From assembly GCF_022524485.1 (NCBI RefSeq), contig NZ_JAKXMK010000045.1, forward strand, positions 1-34,048: a DNA stretch of 34,048 bases, in the 5' to 3' direction. The notes under the pieces are model-generated. The model was not told the origin of the DNA. It did not search any database and worked only from the letters and a program-made list of their open reading frames with translations. The stretch comes from Pseudonocardia alaniniphila. GTDB lineage: Bacteria > Actinomycetota > Actinomycetes > Mycobacteriales > Pseudonocardiaceae. Made by a program: the position numbers and the translations under genes. Positions 1 to 7,637 of this stretch are shown here, one piece after another. Each line of letters begins with the position of its first letter. Position 1 is the stretch's first letter.

Positions 1-139
1 GGGGGGCGGGGGGGGCCGCCCGGCCGGGGGGGGGGGGGGGGGGGGCCCCCCCGCCCCCCCCCCCGGGGGGGCCCCGGGGGGGGGGGGGGGGGCGCCCCCC
101 CCCCCCCCCCCCGGGGGGGCCCCCCCCCCCCCCGCCGCC
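1..139. other. G/C-only low-complexity tract
   Basis: The first 139 bases contain no A or T and consist of long runs of G alternating with long runs of C. No reading frame, hairpin of defined size or known repeat unit can be made out. Even a very GC-rich actinomycete does not normally hold such homopolymer blocks. It most likely marks a contig end or low-quality sequence. The promoter region of the following lipoprotein gene, and any gene to its left, may therefore be missing or scrambled. Confidence 0.75.
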
Positions 140-229
140 TGCCGACCCAGCTCCACGCCGCGGGCTCCCCGCTGACCGCGGCGCACCCCTCCCCGCCCGC
201 AATCCCCTTTCCTTCCTCCGGAGGTCCTC

Positions 230-1813
230 GTGAGAGCACGACGTTGGATCGTGGCGCTCGCCTTACCCCTCGTCCTCGCCGCCTGCACCACACCCGGTGC
301 GAGCAGCGGCGCCAACGCGTCAGGCGGTGCGGCCGCCTCGGGCGGCACGCTGGTGATGGCGCTGTCCGCTGAACCCGACGTGCTGGACCCGACGCTCGCC
401 AACACCTTCCCCGCGCGCGTCGTGTTCACGTCGTTCTGCGAGAAGCTCTACGACACGAACGAGACCCTGAGCCTGGTTCCCCAGCTGGCCGCCGACGTTC
501 CCCAGGTCTCCCCCGACGGCCTGACCGTCACCATCCCGCTGCGCCAGGGCGTGAAGTTCAACGACGGCACCCCGTTCAACGCCGAGGCCGTCAAGACCTC
601 GCTGGACCGGCACCGCACGCTCAAGGGCTCGGCACGCACCAAAGAACTTGCGTCGGTGCAGGACGTGACGGTGGTTGACCCGAACACCGTCCGGCTGACC
701 CTCAAGTACCCGTTCACCCCGCTCGGCGCGCAGCTCGCCGACCGCGCCGGGCTGATCATGTCGCCGACCGCGTTGCAGCAGCTGGGCGACAACTTCGGCA
801 CCGCGCCGGTCTGCGTCGGGCCCTTCAAGTTCCAGTCCCGGACGTCGGGCAGCGAGATCGTCTTCACGAAGTCCACGGACTACTACGACGCCGACAAGGT
901 GAAGCTCGACGGCGTCACCTACCGCATCATCACCGACCCGAACGTGCGGCGGGCGAACCTGGAGTCCGGTGACGTCCAGGCCGCCGAGCGCATCACCGCG
1001 ACCGACGCCATCGCGCTGAGGAACAGCCCCGACGTGACGATCCAGGACGTCGACACGATCGCCTACCAGGCCGTCAGCATCAACGTCGGCAACACCACCG
1101 GCACGGCGACGCCGACCGGCCAGGCCGGCACCCCGCTGGGTCAGTCGGCGCAGCTGCGCGAGGCCTTCGAGCTGAGCCTGGACCGCAACGCGATCAACAA
1201 GGTCGTCTTCGCCGACTCGAACGCCGTCGACTGCCTGCCGCTGCCGCTGCAGAGCCAGTTCCGGCCGTCGGACCCGCAGTGCACGCCCTACGACCCGGAG
1301 CGGGCGCGCCAGCTCGTCGCGCAGTCGGGGGTGCCCACGCCGATCCCGGTCAACCTGATGGTGCCCGCAGGCAACGAGGGCCCGCGCACCGCCGAGGTGA
1401 TCGCCGGGATGGCGAAGGACGTCGGGTTCGACGTGCGGATCAACCAGCAGGAGTTCGTCTCGTCGCTGGCGGCGGCACGAGCCGGGCAGTTCGACGCGTT
1501 CCTCATCGGCTGGTCCGGCCGGATCGACCCGGACGGCAACATCAACGACCTGGTGACCACCGGTGGCTCCAACAACTTCAGCGGCCTCTCCGACCCGCAG
1601 GTCGACGACCTCGCCAAGCAGGCCGCCGCTGCCACCGACCAGGCCGAACGCGTCGATCTCTACGGCCAGGCGATCCGGCGGGTCCACGAGCTGCGGTCGG
1701 TGATCTACCTCTACCACGACGCCTGGTTCCTCGGGACGTCGAAGAACCTGCAGGGCGTCGTCTACTACCCGGACGGCATCCCGCGCTTCAAGACCGCGTC
1801 GCTCGCCGGGTGA
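230..1813 (+). CDS. Family 5 ABC transporter substrate-binding lipoprotein (DppA/OppA type)
   Basis: The product is a 527-residue extracytoplasmic solute-binding protein of the SBP_bac_5 family, which captures peptides, nickel or related ligands for an ABC importer. It begins with a lipoprotein signal peptide: basic MRARR, a hydrophobic stretch and the lipobox LAAC with the lipidated Cys at residue 19. The mature part opens with the family-typical sequence around residues 40-60 (LVMALSAEPDVLDPTLA) and keeps the motifs LRQGVKFNDGTPFNAEAV and VCVGPFKF. The GTG start at 230 is set by GGAGGT at 220-225. No permease or ATPase genes for this importer follow; a hairpin and an unrelated hydrolase gene come next, so it is an orphan in this window. 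Partner genes could lie to the left, where the sequence is unreliable. The ligand cannot be deduced; the neighbouring peptidase makes a peptide plausible. Confidence 0.9.
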   Translation: MRARRWIVALALPLVLAACTTPGASSGANASGGAAASGGTLVMALSAEPDVLDPTLANTFPARVVFTSFCEKLYDTNETLSLVPQLAADVPQVSPDGLTVTIPLRQGVKFNDGTPFNAEAVKTSLDRHRTLKGSARTKELASVQDVTVVDPNTVRLTLKYPFTPLGAQLADRAGLIMSPTALQQLGDNFGTAPVCVGPFKFQSRTSGSEIVFTKSTDYYDADKVKLDGVTYRIITDPNVRRANLESGDVQAAERITATDAIALRNSPDVTIQDVDTIAYQAVSINVGNTTGTATPTGQAGTPLGQSAQLREAFELSLDRNAINKVVFADSNAVDCLPLPLQSQFRPSDPQCTPYDPERARQLVAQSGVPTPIPVNLMVPAGNEGPRTAEVIAGMAKDVGFDVRINQQEFVSSLAAARAGQFDAFLIGWSGRIDPDGNINDLVTTGGSNNFSGLSDPQVDDLAKQAAAATDQAERVDLYGQAIRRVHELRSVIYLYHDAWFLGTSKNLQGVVYYPDGIPRFKTASLAG

Positions 1814-1820
1814 CGCCGGC

Positions 1821-1853
1821 GGGCCGGGTGGTGCCGTCGGCGCCACCCGGCCC
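1821..1853 (+). terminator. Strong intergenic hairpin after the binding-protein gene
   Basis: GGGCCGGGTGG (1821-1831) pairs perfectly with CCACCCGGCCC (1843-1853) across an 11-base loop, starting 7 bases after the TGA of the lipoprotein gene. There is no T-run after it, as is usual for actinomycete terminators. It may end, or attenuate, transcription between the abundant binding protein and the downstream hydrolase. Confidence 0.55.
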
Positions 1854-1893
1854 CTCCGTGTCCCGGAGAGGATCTGACGAGAAGGAGGACGGG

Positions 1894-3201
1894 ATGGCCG
1901 TCGTCAACGTCACCACGAGCCCCGGCTTGCGGGTCACCGACCATCGCGTGGACGTGCCCGTGGACTGGGCACGCCCAGACGGCGAGACCCTGCAGGTCTT
2001 CGCCCGCGAGGTCGTGGACCCCGCGAAGGCGAACGAGGACCTGCCGCTGCTGCTGTTCCTGCAGGGCGGCCCGGGCGGCAAGGGCCCTCGCCCGCAGCGC
2101 GACGGGTGGCTGCCCGTGGCGCTGCGGACCCACCGTGTGGTGCTGCTCGACCAGCGGGGAACCGGGCGCTCCAGCCGGGTCGACGGTGCGGACATCTCCC
2201 GCTTCTCCGACCCCGCCGCCGCTGCCGCGTACCTGCGCTGCTTCCGCGCCGACAGCATCGTCGCCGACGCCGAGCACCTGCGGACCACGGTCTACGGGGG
2301 ACGGCGCTGGGAGACACTCGGCCAGAGTTACGGCGGGTTCATCACCCTCACCTACCTCTCGCAGGCCCCGCAGGGCCTCGCCGCCTGCTACGTCACGGGT
2401 GGGCTGGCGTCGCTGGAGCCGTCCGCGGCCGAGGTCTACCGCCGCACGTACCCGCGGGTGGCCGCGCGGGTACGCCGCTTCTACGACCGGTACCCGGCCG
2501 ACGCCGACCTGGTCTCGGCGGTCGCCGACCACGTGGCCGCGTCCGACGTGCGGCTCCCCGACGGGGACCGGCTGACGGTGCACCGGCTGCAGGCACTCGG
2601 CGGCGACCTCGGCATGGCCCCGGGCGTGGACGAGCTCCACTGGCTCTTCGACGAGGCGTGGGCCGACGAGCGGCGCGCCGACCGGCTCTCCGAGACGTTC
2701 TGCCGGCAGGTCGCCGAGCGCACCGCGTTCGCCGACAACCCGCTCTTCGTCGTGATGCAGGAGAGCATCTACGGCCACGGCGCCGACGGACCCGCCACGG
2801 GCTGGGCGGCGGCCGCGGAGCGCGAGCGCCACCCGGAGTTCGCCGAGACGGCCCGGCCGCTGACCTTCACCGGCGAGATGATGTTCCCCTGGATGTTCTC
2901 CGAGATCAGGGCGCTGCGCCCGTTCGAGGCCGCGGCACATGCTCTCGCGACCACGCCCGGTTGGAGCGACCTGTACGACCTCGAACGGCTGGCCGCGAAC
3001 GACGTGCCGGTCGCGGCGGTGGTCTACCACGACGACCTGTACGTCGACGCCGGGCTGTCGCTGCGCACGGCCGAGCACGTCGGCAACTGCGAAGCGTGGG
3101 TGACCAACGAGTACGAGCACGACGGGCTGCGCCGCGACCCGGCCGTGCTGGAGCGGCTGCTGGACCGGATCCGGGACCGCGGCGGACCGCTCACCGGATG
3201 A
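1894..3201 (+). CDS. Alpha/beta hydrolase, S33 family (proline iminopeptidase-like)
   Basis: The product is a 435-residue serine hydrolase of peptidase family S33, which typically removes N-terminal proline or other residues from short peptides in the cytoplasm. Visible landmarks are the oxyanion-region motif GGPG at residues 58-61, LDQRGTGRS at about 85-93 and the nucleophile elbow GQSYGG with Ser145. A C-terminal EHDGLR segment carries the probable catalytic His, and the probable acid Asp is in YHDDLYVD shortly before it. No signal peptide is seen. The ATG at 1894 follows AAGGAGG (1882-1888) with ideal spacing; the frame stays open upstream but overlaps the lipoprotein gene, so a longer form is unlikely. 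Length matches the long actinobacterial S33 clade. The peptide-type binding protein just upstream suggests joint use of peptides, as an inference. Confidence 0.88.
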   Translation: MAVVNVTTSPGLRVTDHRVDVPVDWARPDGETLQVFAREVVDPAKANEDLPLLLFLQGGPGGKGPRPQRDGWLPVALRTHRVVLLDQRGTGRSSRVDGADISRFSDPAAAAAYLRCFRADSIVADAEHLRTTVYGGRRWETLGQSYGGFITLTYLSQAPQGLAACYVTGGLASLEPSAAEVYRRTYPRVAARVRRFYDRYPADADLVSAVADHVAASDVRLPDGDRLTVHRLQALGGDLGMAPGVDELHWLFDEAWADERRADRLSETFCRQVAERTAFADNPLFVVMQESIYGHGADGPATGWAAAAERERHPEFAETARPLTFTGEMMFPWMFSEIRALRPFEAAAHALATTPGWSDLYDLERLAANDVPVAAVVYHDDLYVDAGLSLRTAEHVGNCEAWVTNEYEHDGLRRDPAVLERLLDRIRDRGGPLTG

Positions 3202-3281
3202 GCGGCGCAGGCACCGGGAAGGGGCCAGCCAGGAGAAGGACCCCGGGCTGGGTAGCGTTTCCTCCCGACGAAGGAGGTCGC

Positions 3282-3905
3282 ATGGCCCGGGAACGAGCCG
3301 GTGAGGTGCTTGCGGCCAACCTGCGGCTGCTGCGGGAGGAGTCGGGGCTCTCGCTCTCGGAGCTGGCACGGCGGTCCGACATCGCGAAGGGCACGCTCTC
3401 CCAACTCGAGTCGGGGGCGGGCAACCCGACGATCGAGACGGTGTTCAGCCTGTCGAGCGCGCTGCAGGTTCCGGTCTCGTCGCTGCTCTCCCAGCGCACC
3501 GACCCCGACGTGGTGCTCGTGCGATCGGCGGACCTGGAGGTGCTCAGCAGCAACGCTGTGGACCTGCGGATGCTGCGCCGGCTCGACATCACGGCCGAGG
3601 TGGTGGAGGTCTACGACCAACGCGTGCGGCCCGGGGAGACCCAGCAGTCGGCCGGGCACCACGGTCGCGAGCACGTGATCGTGACCGGGGGCAACCTGCT
3701 CGTCGGCCCGCCGGACAACCCGTTCGAGCTCGGCCAGGGCGACTACGTGTGCTTCCCCGCCGCCCGCCCGCACATCTACCGCAGCCTCGGCGGGCCCGTC
3801 ACCTCGGTGCTGCTCCTGGAGTACCCCGCCGACGCCGGACCGCCCACCGTCGCCGGGTGCGCCGTGCCACGGAGTGAGCCCACCGTGGTCAAGCCCGTGG
3901 GGTGA
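3282..3905 (+). CDS. XRE-family regulator with C-terminal cupin domain
   Basis: The product is a 207-residue two-domain regulator. Residues about 8-65 form an XRE helix-turn-helix (LRLLREESGLSLSELARR, then GTLSQLESGAGNPTIETV). Residues about 115-190 form a small cupin barrel (GREHVIVTGGNLLVG and GDYVCFPAARPHIYRS) expected to bind a small effector. The start is fixed by a textbook AAGGAGGT at 3271-3278 before ATG 3282. Regulators of this class commonly sit beside amino-acid or drug exporters and control them. Here the gene faces a LysE-family exporter tail-to-tail, with the two coding regions overlapping by 17 bases, which supports that pairing. The effector is unknown. Confidence 0.9.
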   Translation: MARERAGEVLAANLRLLREESGLSLSELARRSDIAKGTLSQLESGAGNPTIETVFSLSSALQVPVSSLLSQRTDPDVVLVRSADLEVLSSNAVDLRMLRRLDITAEVVEVYDQRVRPGETQQSAGHHGREHVIVTGGNLLVGPPDNPFELGQGDYVCFPAARPHIYRSLGGPVTSVLLLEYPADAGPPTVAGCAVPRSEPTVVKPVG

Positions 3906-4530
3906 GGGCGAGGCGAGCACCGAAGGCGATCAGGACGCCTCCGGTGATGCGGTCGGTCCAGCGCGCCGCGGTGGACCCGGCCAGGCGGTCCTTGAAGAAC
4001 CCGGATCCCACGACGAGGCTGCACGACCACACGGCTGCGATCGCGCAGTGCACCGCCGCCAGCAGCAGCCCCATCCACAGTGGAGAGACGCCGTCGGGCA
4101 CGAACTGCGGGATCATCGCGATGTAGAAGACCCCGACCTTGGGGTTCATCAGGTTCGTCGCCAGGCCCAGCGTCAACTCGCGGTGCAGCTTCGGGCTCGA
4201 CGGGACGTCGGGGGCCACACCGGGTGCACCGTCCTGGCGGCGGAAGGTCTTCCAGAACATCGAGGCGCCCATCCAGATCATGTAGGCGGCCCCGAGGATG
4301 GTCAGGAGGCGGTAGGCGGACTGGCTCGCGGCGAGCAGCGCCGCGGCGCCCGTCGCCGCCGCCATGCCCCAGATGAGGGTGCCGACCTGGATTCCCGCTG
4401 TGGTGGCCAGCCCGTACGCGCGGGAACGCGCCAGCGTGCTGCGCAGCACGAGAGCCGTGTCCAGTCCCGGAATCACGGTGAGGAGCCCCGCGACGAGGGC
4501 GAACTGGAGCACGGCCTCGGCGAAAGTCAC
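3889..4530 (-). CDS. LysE/RhtB-family amino acid exporter
   Basis: The product is a 213-residue integral membrane protein of the LysE/RhtB translocator family, which exports amino acids or derivatives across the cytoplasmic membrane. The N-terminus has the family signature VIPGLDTALVLRSTLARSR around residues 19-37, then TAGIQVGTLIWG. About six hydrophobic segments are recognisable, with a second conserved block LGATYMIW-like (GAAYMIWMG) and NLMNPKVGVFYIAMIPQF. GTG at 4530 is the probable start; no good ribosome-binding site precedes it, so the start is less sure than the family. The 3' end overlaps the convergent XRE-cupin gene by 17 bases. Co-regulation by that neighbour is a reasonable inference. 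Confidence 0.9.
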   Translation of the reverse strand: MTFAEAVLQFALVAGLLTVIPGLDTALVLRSTLARSRAYGLATTAGIQVGTLIWGMAAATGAAALLAASQSAYRLLTILGAAYMIWMGASMFWKTFRRQDGAPGVAPDVPSSPKLHRELTLGLATNLMNPKVGVFYIAMIPQFVPDGVSPLWMGLLLAAVHCAIAAVWSCSLVVGSGFFKDRLAGSTAARWTDRITGGVLIAFGARLALTPRA

Positions 4531-4585
4531 CCGGAGACCCTATGTGGATGTTCGTCCGCGCTGTGATCAGGTCCTACGCAGCGAT

Positions 4586-5845
4586 TCAGGAGTCATGCTC
4601 TGGGCCCCCGACCACCACCCCGCCCGTGATCACCGACGGCGGCCGGGCGGGAGCCCACAGCAGCGACGGGTCGGTGAACGGATCGCCGTCCACGACGAGA
4701 AGGTCGGCGACGCAACCGGCCTGGACCCGGCCGAGATCGGGGCGCCCGAGCAGGTCGGCGTTCACCGAGGTGGCCGCCTGCAGAACGCGTGCCACCCCCT
4801 CCACCTCGGTCTGGATACGGAGCCCGCCGAGCTGCTCGTCCTCCAGCACGCCCATCAGGTCGGTGCCGAACCCGATCCGCACGCCCGCGGCACGGGCCAG
4901 CTCCACGGCGGCGCGGCCGGAGTCGAGCACCTCCTGGTTCTTCGCCTGCCCCACCGGCGACAGCCCCACCTCCGCACCGCGCCGGTTCATCGCGTCGTAG
5001 GTGATGAGTGTGGGCACCAGGTAGGCCCCGTGCGCGGCCATCGAGGCGGCGGTCTCGGCGTCGAGCAGGTTGCCGTGCTCGACGGAGCGGACGCCGCTCT
5101 CGACCGCGTGCCGGATCGCCTCCGGCGAGTACGCGTGCGCGGCGACGTAGCTGCCGCGGCGGGCGGCCTCCTCGGTGACGGCGCTGATCTCCTGCGCGGA
5201 GTACTGCGGAATGCGGATCGGGTCCGTCAGCGAGACGACGCCTCCCGAGGCCATGATCTTGATGGCATGTGCCCCGCGGCGGAAGCGGTCGCGCACCGCG
5301 TGCCGGAGCGCGTCCACGCCGTCGACCACCTCGTTCATGTGGGCGTGGCAACCGCAGATGTCGCTGTCGGCGCTGCGGGCATCGCCGTGCCCGCCGGTCT
5401 GGCTCAGCGCCGGCCCGGTGAAGAGGTAGCGCGGCGACGGGAACAGCCCCTCGTCGATCGCTGCCGCGAGACCCGCGTCGCCACCCGCCACGTCCCGCAC
5501 GGTCGTGAACCCGCGGGCGAGCGCCCTCGCAAGCCGCCGCGCGCCCGCCAGCGCCACGTAGCTCAACGAGCGCGACTCGACGCCGAGCAGGTCGAGGCCG
5601 ATCCCGTACGCGTGGAAGTGCGCATCGATCAGGCCGGGCAGCACCGTGCCGCCGCGCGCGTCGATCACACGGTCCGCCGTGGCGCTCGCGCCCGGTCCCA
5701 CCTCCGTGATTCGCCCGTCGACGACGTGCACGGGCCCGTCGGTCAGCTCCTCGGAGACGCCGTCGAAGACACGCGCGTTCACGATCGAGAGCGATCCGCT
5801 CGCACGCTCGCGCTGTGTCGATGATTCGCTCGCGCGCTCGCTCAT
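4586..5845 (-). CDS. Imidazolonepropionase-like amidohydrolase
   Basis: The product is a 419-residue metal-dependent amidohydrolase of the subtilisin-independent TIM-barrel superfamily, in the branch annotated as imidazolonepropionase-like or Xaa-Pro dipeptidase-like. Motifs in order: metal site DAHFHAYG (His76, His78), HAIKIMASGGV with the probable carboxylated Lys, VAAHAYSPEA and SVEHGN with further metal-binding His, and GFGTDLMG with the catalytic Asp. The C-terminus has the typical LGRPDLGRVQAGCVADLLVVDGDP. Two in-frame starts exist. I prefer ATG 5845 because GAGGGA (5856-5851) precedes it with good spacing; ATG 5896 has none. The first 17 or so residues (SERASESSTQRERAS) are encoded by an intergenic repeat, not by family sequence. 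It is the last gene of a hyuA-hyuB-amidohydrolase operon, so it may hydrolyse a linear or cyclic amide produced by HyuAB. Confidence 0.88.
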   Translation of the reverse strand: MSERASESSTQRERASGSLSIVNARVFDGVSEELTDGPVHVVDGRITEVGPGASATADRVIDARGGTVLPGLIDAHFHAYGIGLDLLGVESRSLSYVALAGARRLARALARGFTTVRDVAGGDAGLAAAIDEGLFPSPRYLFTGPALSQTGGHGDARSADSDICGCHAHMNEVVDGVDALRHAVRDRFRRGAHAIKIMASGGVVSLTDPIRIPQYSAQEISAVTEEAARRGSYVAAHAYSPEAIRHAVESGVRSVEHGNLLDAETAASMAAHGAYLVPTLITYDAMNRRGAEVGLSPVGQAKNQEVLDSGRAAVELARAAGVRIGFGTDLMGVLEDEQLGGLRIQTEVEGVARVLQAATSVNADLLGRPDLGRVQAGCVADLLVVDGDPFTDPSLLWAPARPPSVITGGVVVGGPEHDS

Positions 5846-5919
5846 CGCATTCCCTCGCTGCGCTCGGTCTTCGCTGCGCGAAGGCGCTGTGTCCATGATT
5901 CGCTCACACGCTCACTCAT
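5810..5919 (-). repeat. Two direct 36-bp repeats linking hyuB1 to the amidohydrolase gene
   Basis: On the minus strand a 36-bp unit starts at 5919 and again at 5845, 74 bp apart, with 32 of 36 bases identical; each begins ATGAG and ends GACACAGCGC. The stretch between holds a short inverted repeat TTCGC-tgc-GCGAA and the motif GAGCGCAGCGAG. The unit translates as SERxSES..., and a related piece (GAACGCAGCGAGCGCTCGC) occurs near 31093. It looks like a dispersed actinobacterial intergenic element. Confidence 0.75.
5842..5919 (-). CDS. Repeat-encoded 25-codon coupling mini-ORF
   Basis: An ATG at 5919 overlaps the hyuB1 stop in an ATGA. The frame runs 25 codons (beginning MSERVSESWTQRL) and ends in a TGA that overlaps the amidohydrolase ATG in a second ATGA at 5845-5842. 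It lies wholly in the tandem repeat and has no recognisable function. Translation through it would couple the two large genes. Whether the peptide itself matters, or is made at all, cannot be told. Confidence 0.35.
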   Translation of the reverse strand: MSERVSESWTQRLRAAKTERSEGMR

Positions 5920-7637
5920 GCGGCACGCTCCCGCAGCCGCGCCGTCGCCGCTGCGTCCACCGTGAACGTGTCGGCATCGATCACCACGCCGTAGTCGCGG
6001 GCCGCCGCCTGCACCGACACGAAGCCGTTGCGCACGTCGCGGGCCACGCTCTCGGGCTCCCGCGTGAACGGATCACCGAAACCGCCTCCGCCACCGGTGT
6101 CGTTCACCAGCACCTCCCCCGCCTCGAGCCTGTTGTAGCTGCCGCCCTGCACCACCTCGAGATCGGTGCCGGGGTTGAGCACGATCCTGTTGTTCTCCCC
6201 CGCACTGCCCCCGCCGATCGGCCACGGCTTCGTCCGGGTCTTGTAGACCAGGCAGATTCCCGTGGAGGGCGCGGTGAAGCGGTAGGCGCGGCTCACGCCG
6301 ACCCCGCCGCGGTGGCGGCCGGCGCCACCGGTGTCGGGGCGGTAGCCGTAGGACTCGATGAACATCGGCGCCTTCGTCTCCAGCACCTCGACAGGGTTGT
6401 TGCGGCACCCGGGCTCCGACAGGTGCATCACGCCGTCCGCGCCGTCGCCACCCGCGTGGCCGCCCATGCCCACGGCCTCGTTCGTGGCCTCCAGCCACGC
6501 CTGGCCCGTACGGGGGTCGACGCCGAGCCCCATCATCGAGCAGACGTCCCCGCCCGAGCAGGCAGGCACGCGCTCCGGCATGCCCTCGGCGAGCGCCTTG
6601 AGCACCACCTCACCGGCGAGCAGCCCGGTCCACAGCGTGAACGTCGGCATCGGCGGCACGGCGTGCATCACCGAGCCGGGCCGGGTGACCACGCGCAGCG
6701 GACGGAAGTTCCCCGCCACCACCGGGGTGTCGGGCGTGGTCAGCGCCTTGAACACGAGGCTGCACAGCGCCTCGGTCTGGCCCAGCGGGAGGTTGATCGG
6801 GCCGCGCACACCGCTGTCGCTGCCCGTCCAGTCGATCACCATCTCCTCGTCCGTGACGGTCACGGCCACCTGCAGCCGGACCATCCGGTCGACGTCGACG
6901 CCGTCGGAGTCCACGAAGTCGTGCGCACTCCAGGTACCCTTCGGGAGCTTCGCCAGCGCGAGCCGGGCGAGGCGCTCGCCGTGGTCGTTGATCGCGGCCA
7001 TCGCCCAGGCCAGCGTCTCGGCGCCGTACTTCGCAGCGATCTCCTGCACACGGCGCACCCCGGTGTGACACGCTGACACCTGCGCCTGCAGGTCACCGAT
7101 CGTGCGCTCGGGCATCCGGCTGTTGAACCGGATGATGGTGAAGACCTCGTCGTTGCGCACTCCGGCGACGTAGAGCCGGGTCGCGGGGAAGAACAGGCCC
7201 TCCTGGTGCATGTCGGTGGAGTCGAGGACGTAGCCCGGGTCCTTCTGCTTCAGGTCGAGCACGTGGATGCGGCAGGACGCGAAGCCCGCCAGCGCACCGT
7301 CGACGTGGATCGGGGCGAACACCAGCGGGTCGAGGGTGTGCGCCGAGGACCAGTACGGGTAGTTGAGCACGAACATGTCGCCGGGGGCCATCGCGTCGGC
7401 GCCGAGGAACTCCACGGCCTTCTTGATGCCGTGATCGTTGCCGCGGGTGAAGATCGCGATGCCGGGGGCGTCGGCCACGACGTCGCCGCTGACGTCGTGC
7501 AGGCCGATGCCGTAGTCGTGGATCTCGTAGACGACCGTGTTGTAGGCCGTGCGGCACAGGTTGCGGGCCATCTCCTCGGCAGCCGCCAGCAGGCCGTGGC
7601 GGATGATCTCCACGGTGATCGAGTCGGTGCCGGTCAT
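5916..7637 (-). CDS. hyuB: Hydantoinase B/oxoprolinase family protein (first copy)
   Basis: The product is a 573-residue HyuB-type subunit. It pairs with HyuA in ATP-dependent opening of cyclic amides such as N-methylhydantoin or 5-oxoproline; the related acetone and acetophenone carboxylases use the same folds. It begins SITVEIIRHGLLAAAEEM, as HyuB proteins do. The metal-region pattern is present as SSAHTLD (His100, Asp103), followed by CRIHVLD. Further landmarks are VIDWTGSDSGVRGPINLP and the glycine-rich C-terminus DTGGGGGFGDP. One oddity: the usual NDPY tetrad reads NYPY (92-95), so the Asp is replaced by Tyr, whereas the second copy in this window keeps it. ATG 7637 overlaps the hyuA stop by 4 bases (ATGA), which sets the start. 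The exact substrate is not readable from sequence. Confidence 0.92.
   Translation of the reverse strand: MTGTDSITVEIIRHGLLAAAEEMARNLCRTAYNTVVYEIHDYGIGLHDVSGDVVADAPGIAIFTRGNDHGIKKAVEFLGADAMAPGDMFVLNYPYWSSAHTLDPLVFAPIHVDGALAGFASCRIHVLDLKQKDPGYVLDSTDMHQEGLFFPATRLYVAGVRNDEVFTIIRFNSRMPERTIGDLQAQVSACHTGVRRVQEIAAKYGAETLAWAMAAINDHGERLARLALAKLPKGTWSAHDFVDSDGVDVDRMVRLQVAVTVTDEEMVIDWTGSDSGVRGPINLPLGQTEALCSLVFKALTTPDTPVVAGNFRPLRVVTRPGSVMHAVPPMPTFTLWTGLLAGEVVLKALAEGMPERVPACSGGDVCSMMGLGVDPRTGQAWLEATNEAVGMGGHAGGDGADGVMHLSEPGCRNNPVEVLETKAPMFIESYGYRPDTGGAGRHRGGVGVSRAYRFTAPSTGICLVYKTRTKPWPIGGGSAGENNRIVLNPGTDLEVVQGGSYNRLEAGEVLVNDTGGGGGFGDPFTREPESVARDVRNGFVSVQAAARDYGVVIDADTFTVDAAATARLRERAA

Noticed and set aside
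1279..1893. Extended N-terminus of the S33 hydrolase
   Set aside because: The extra residues are out-of-frame translation of the upstream lipoprotein gene; ATG 1894 has an excellent ribosome-binding site and the family N-terminus starts there.
5851..5896. Longer amidohydrolase start at 5896
   Set aside because: No ribosome-binding site precedes it, and its added residues derive from the intergenic repeat; ATG 5845 has GAGGGA and overlaps the mini-ORF stop.
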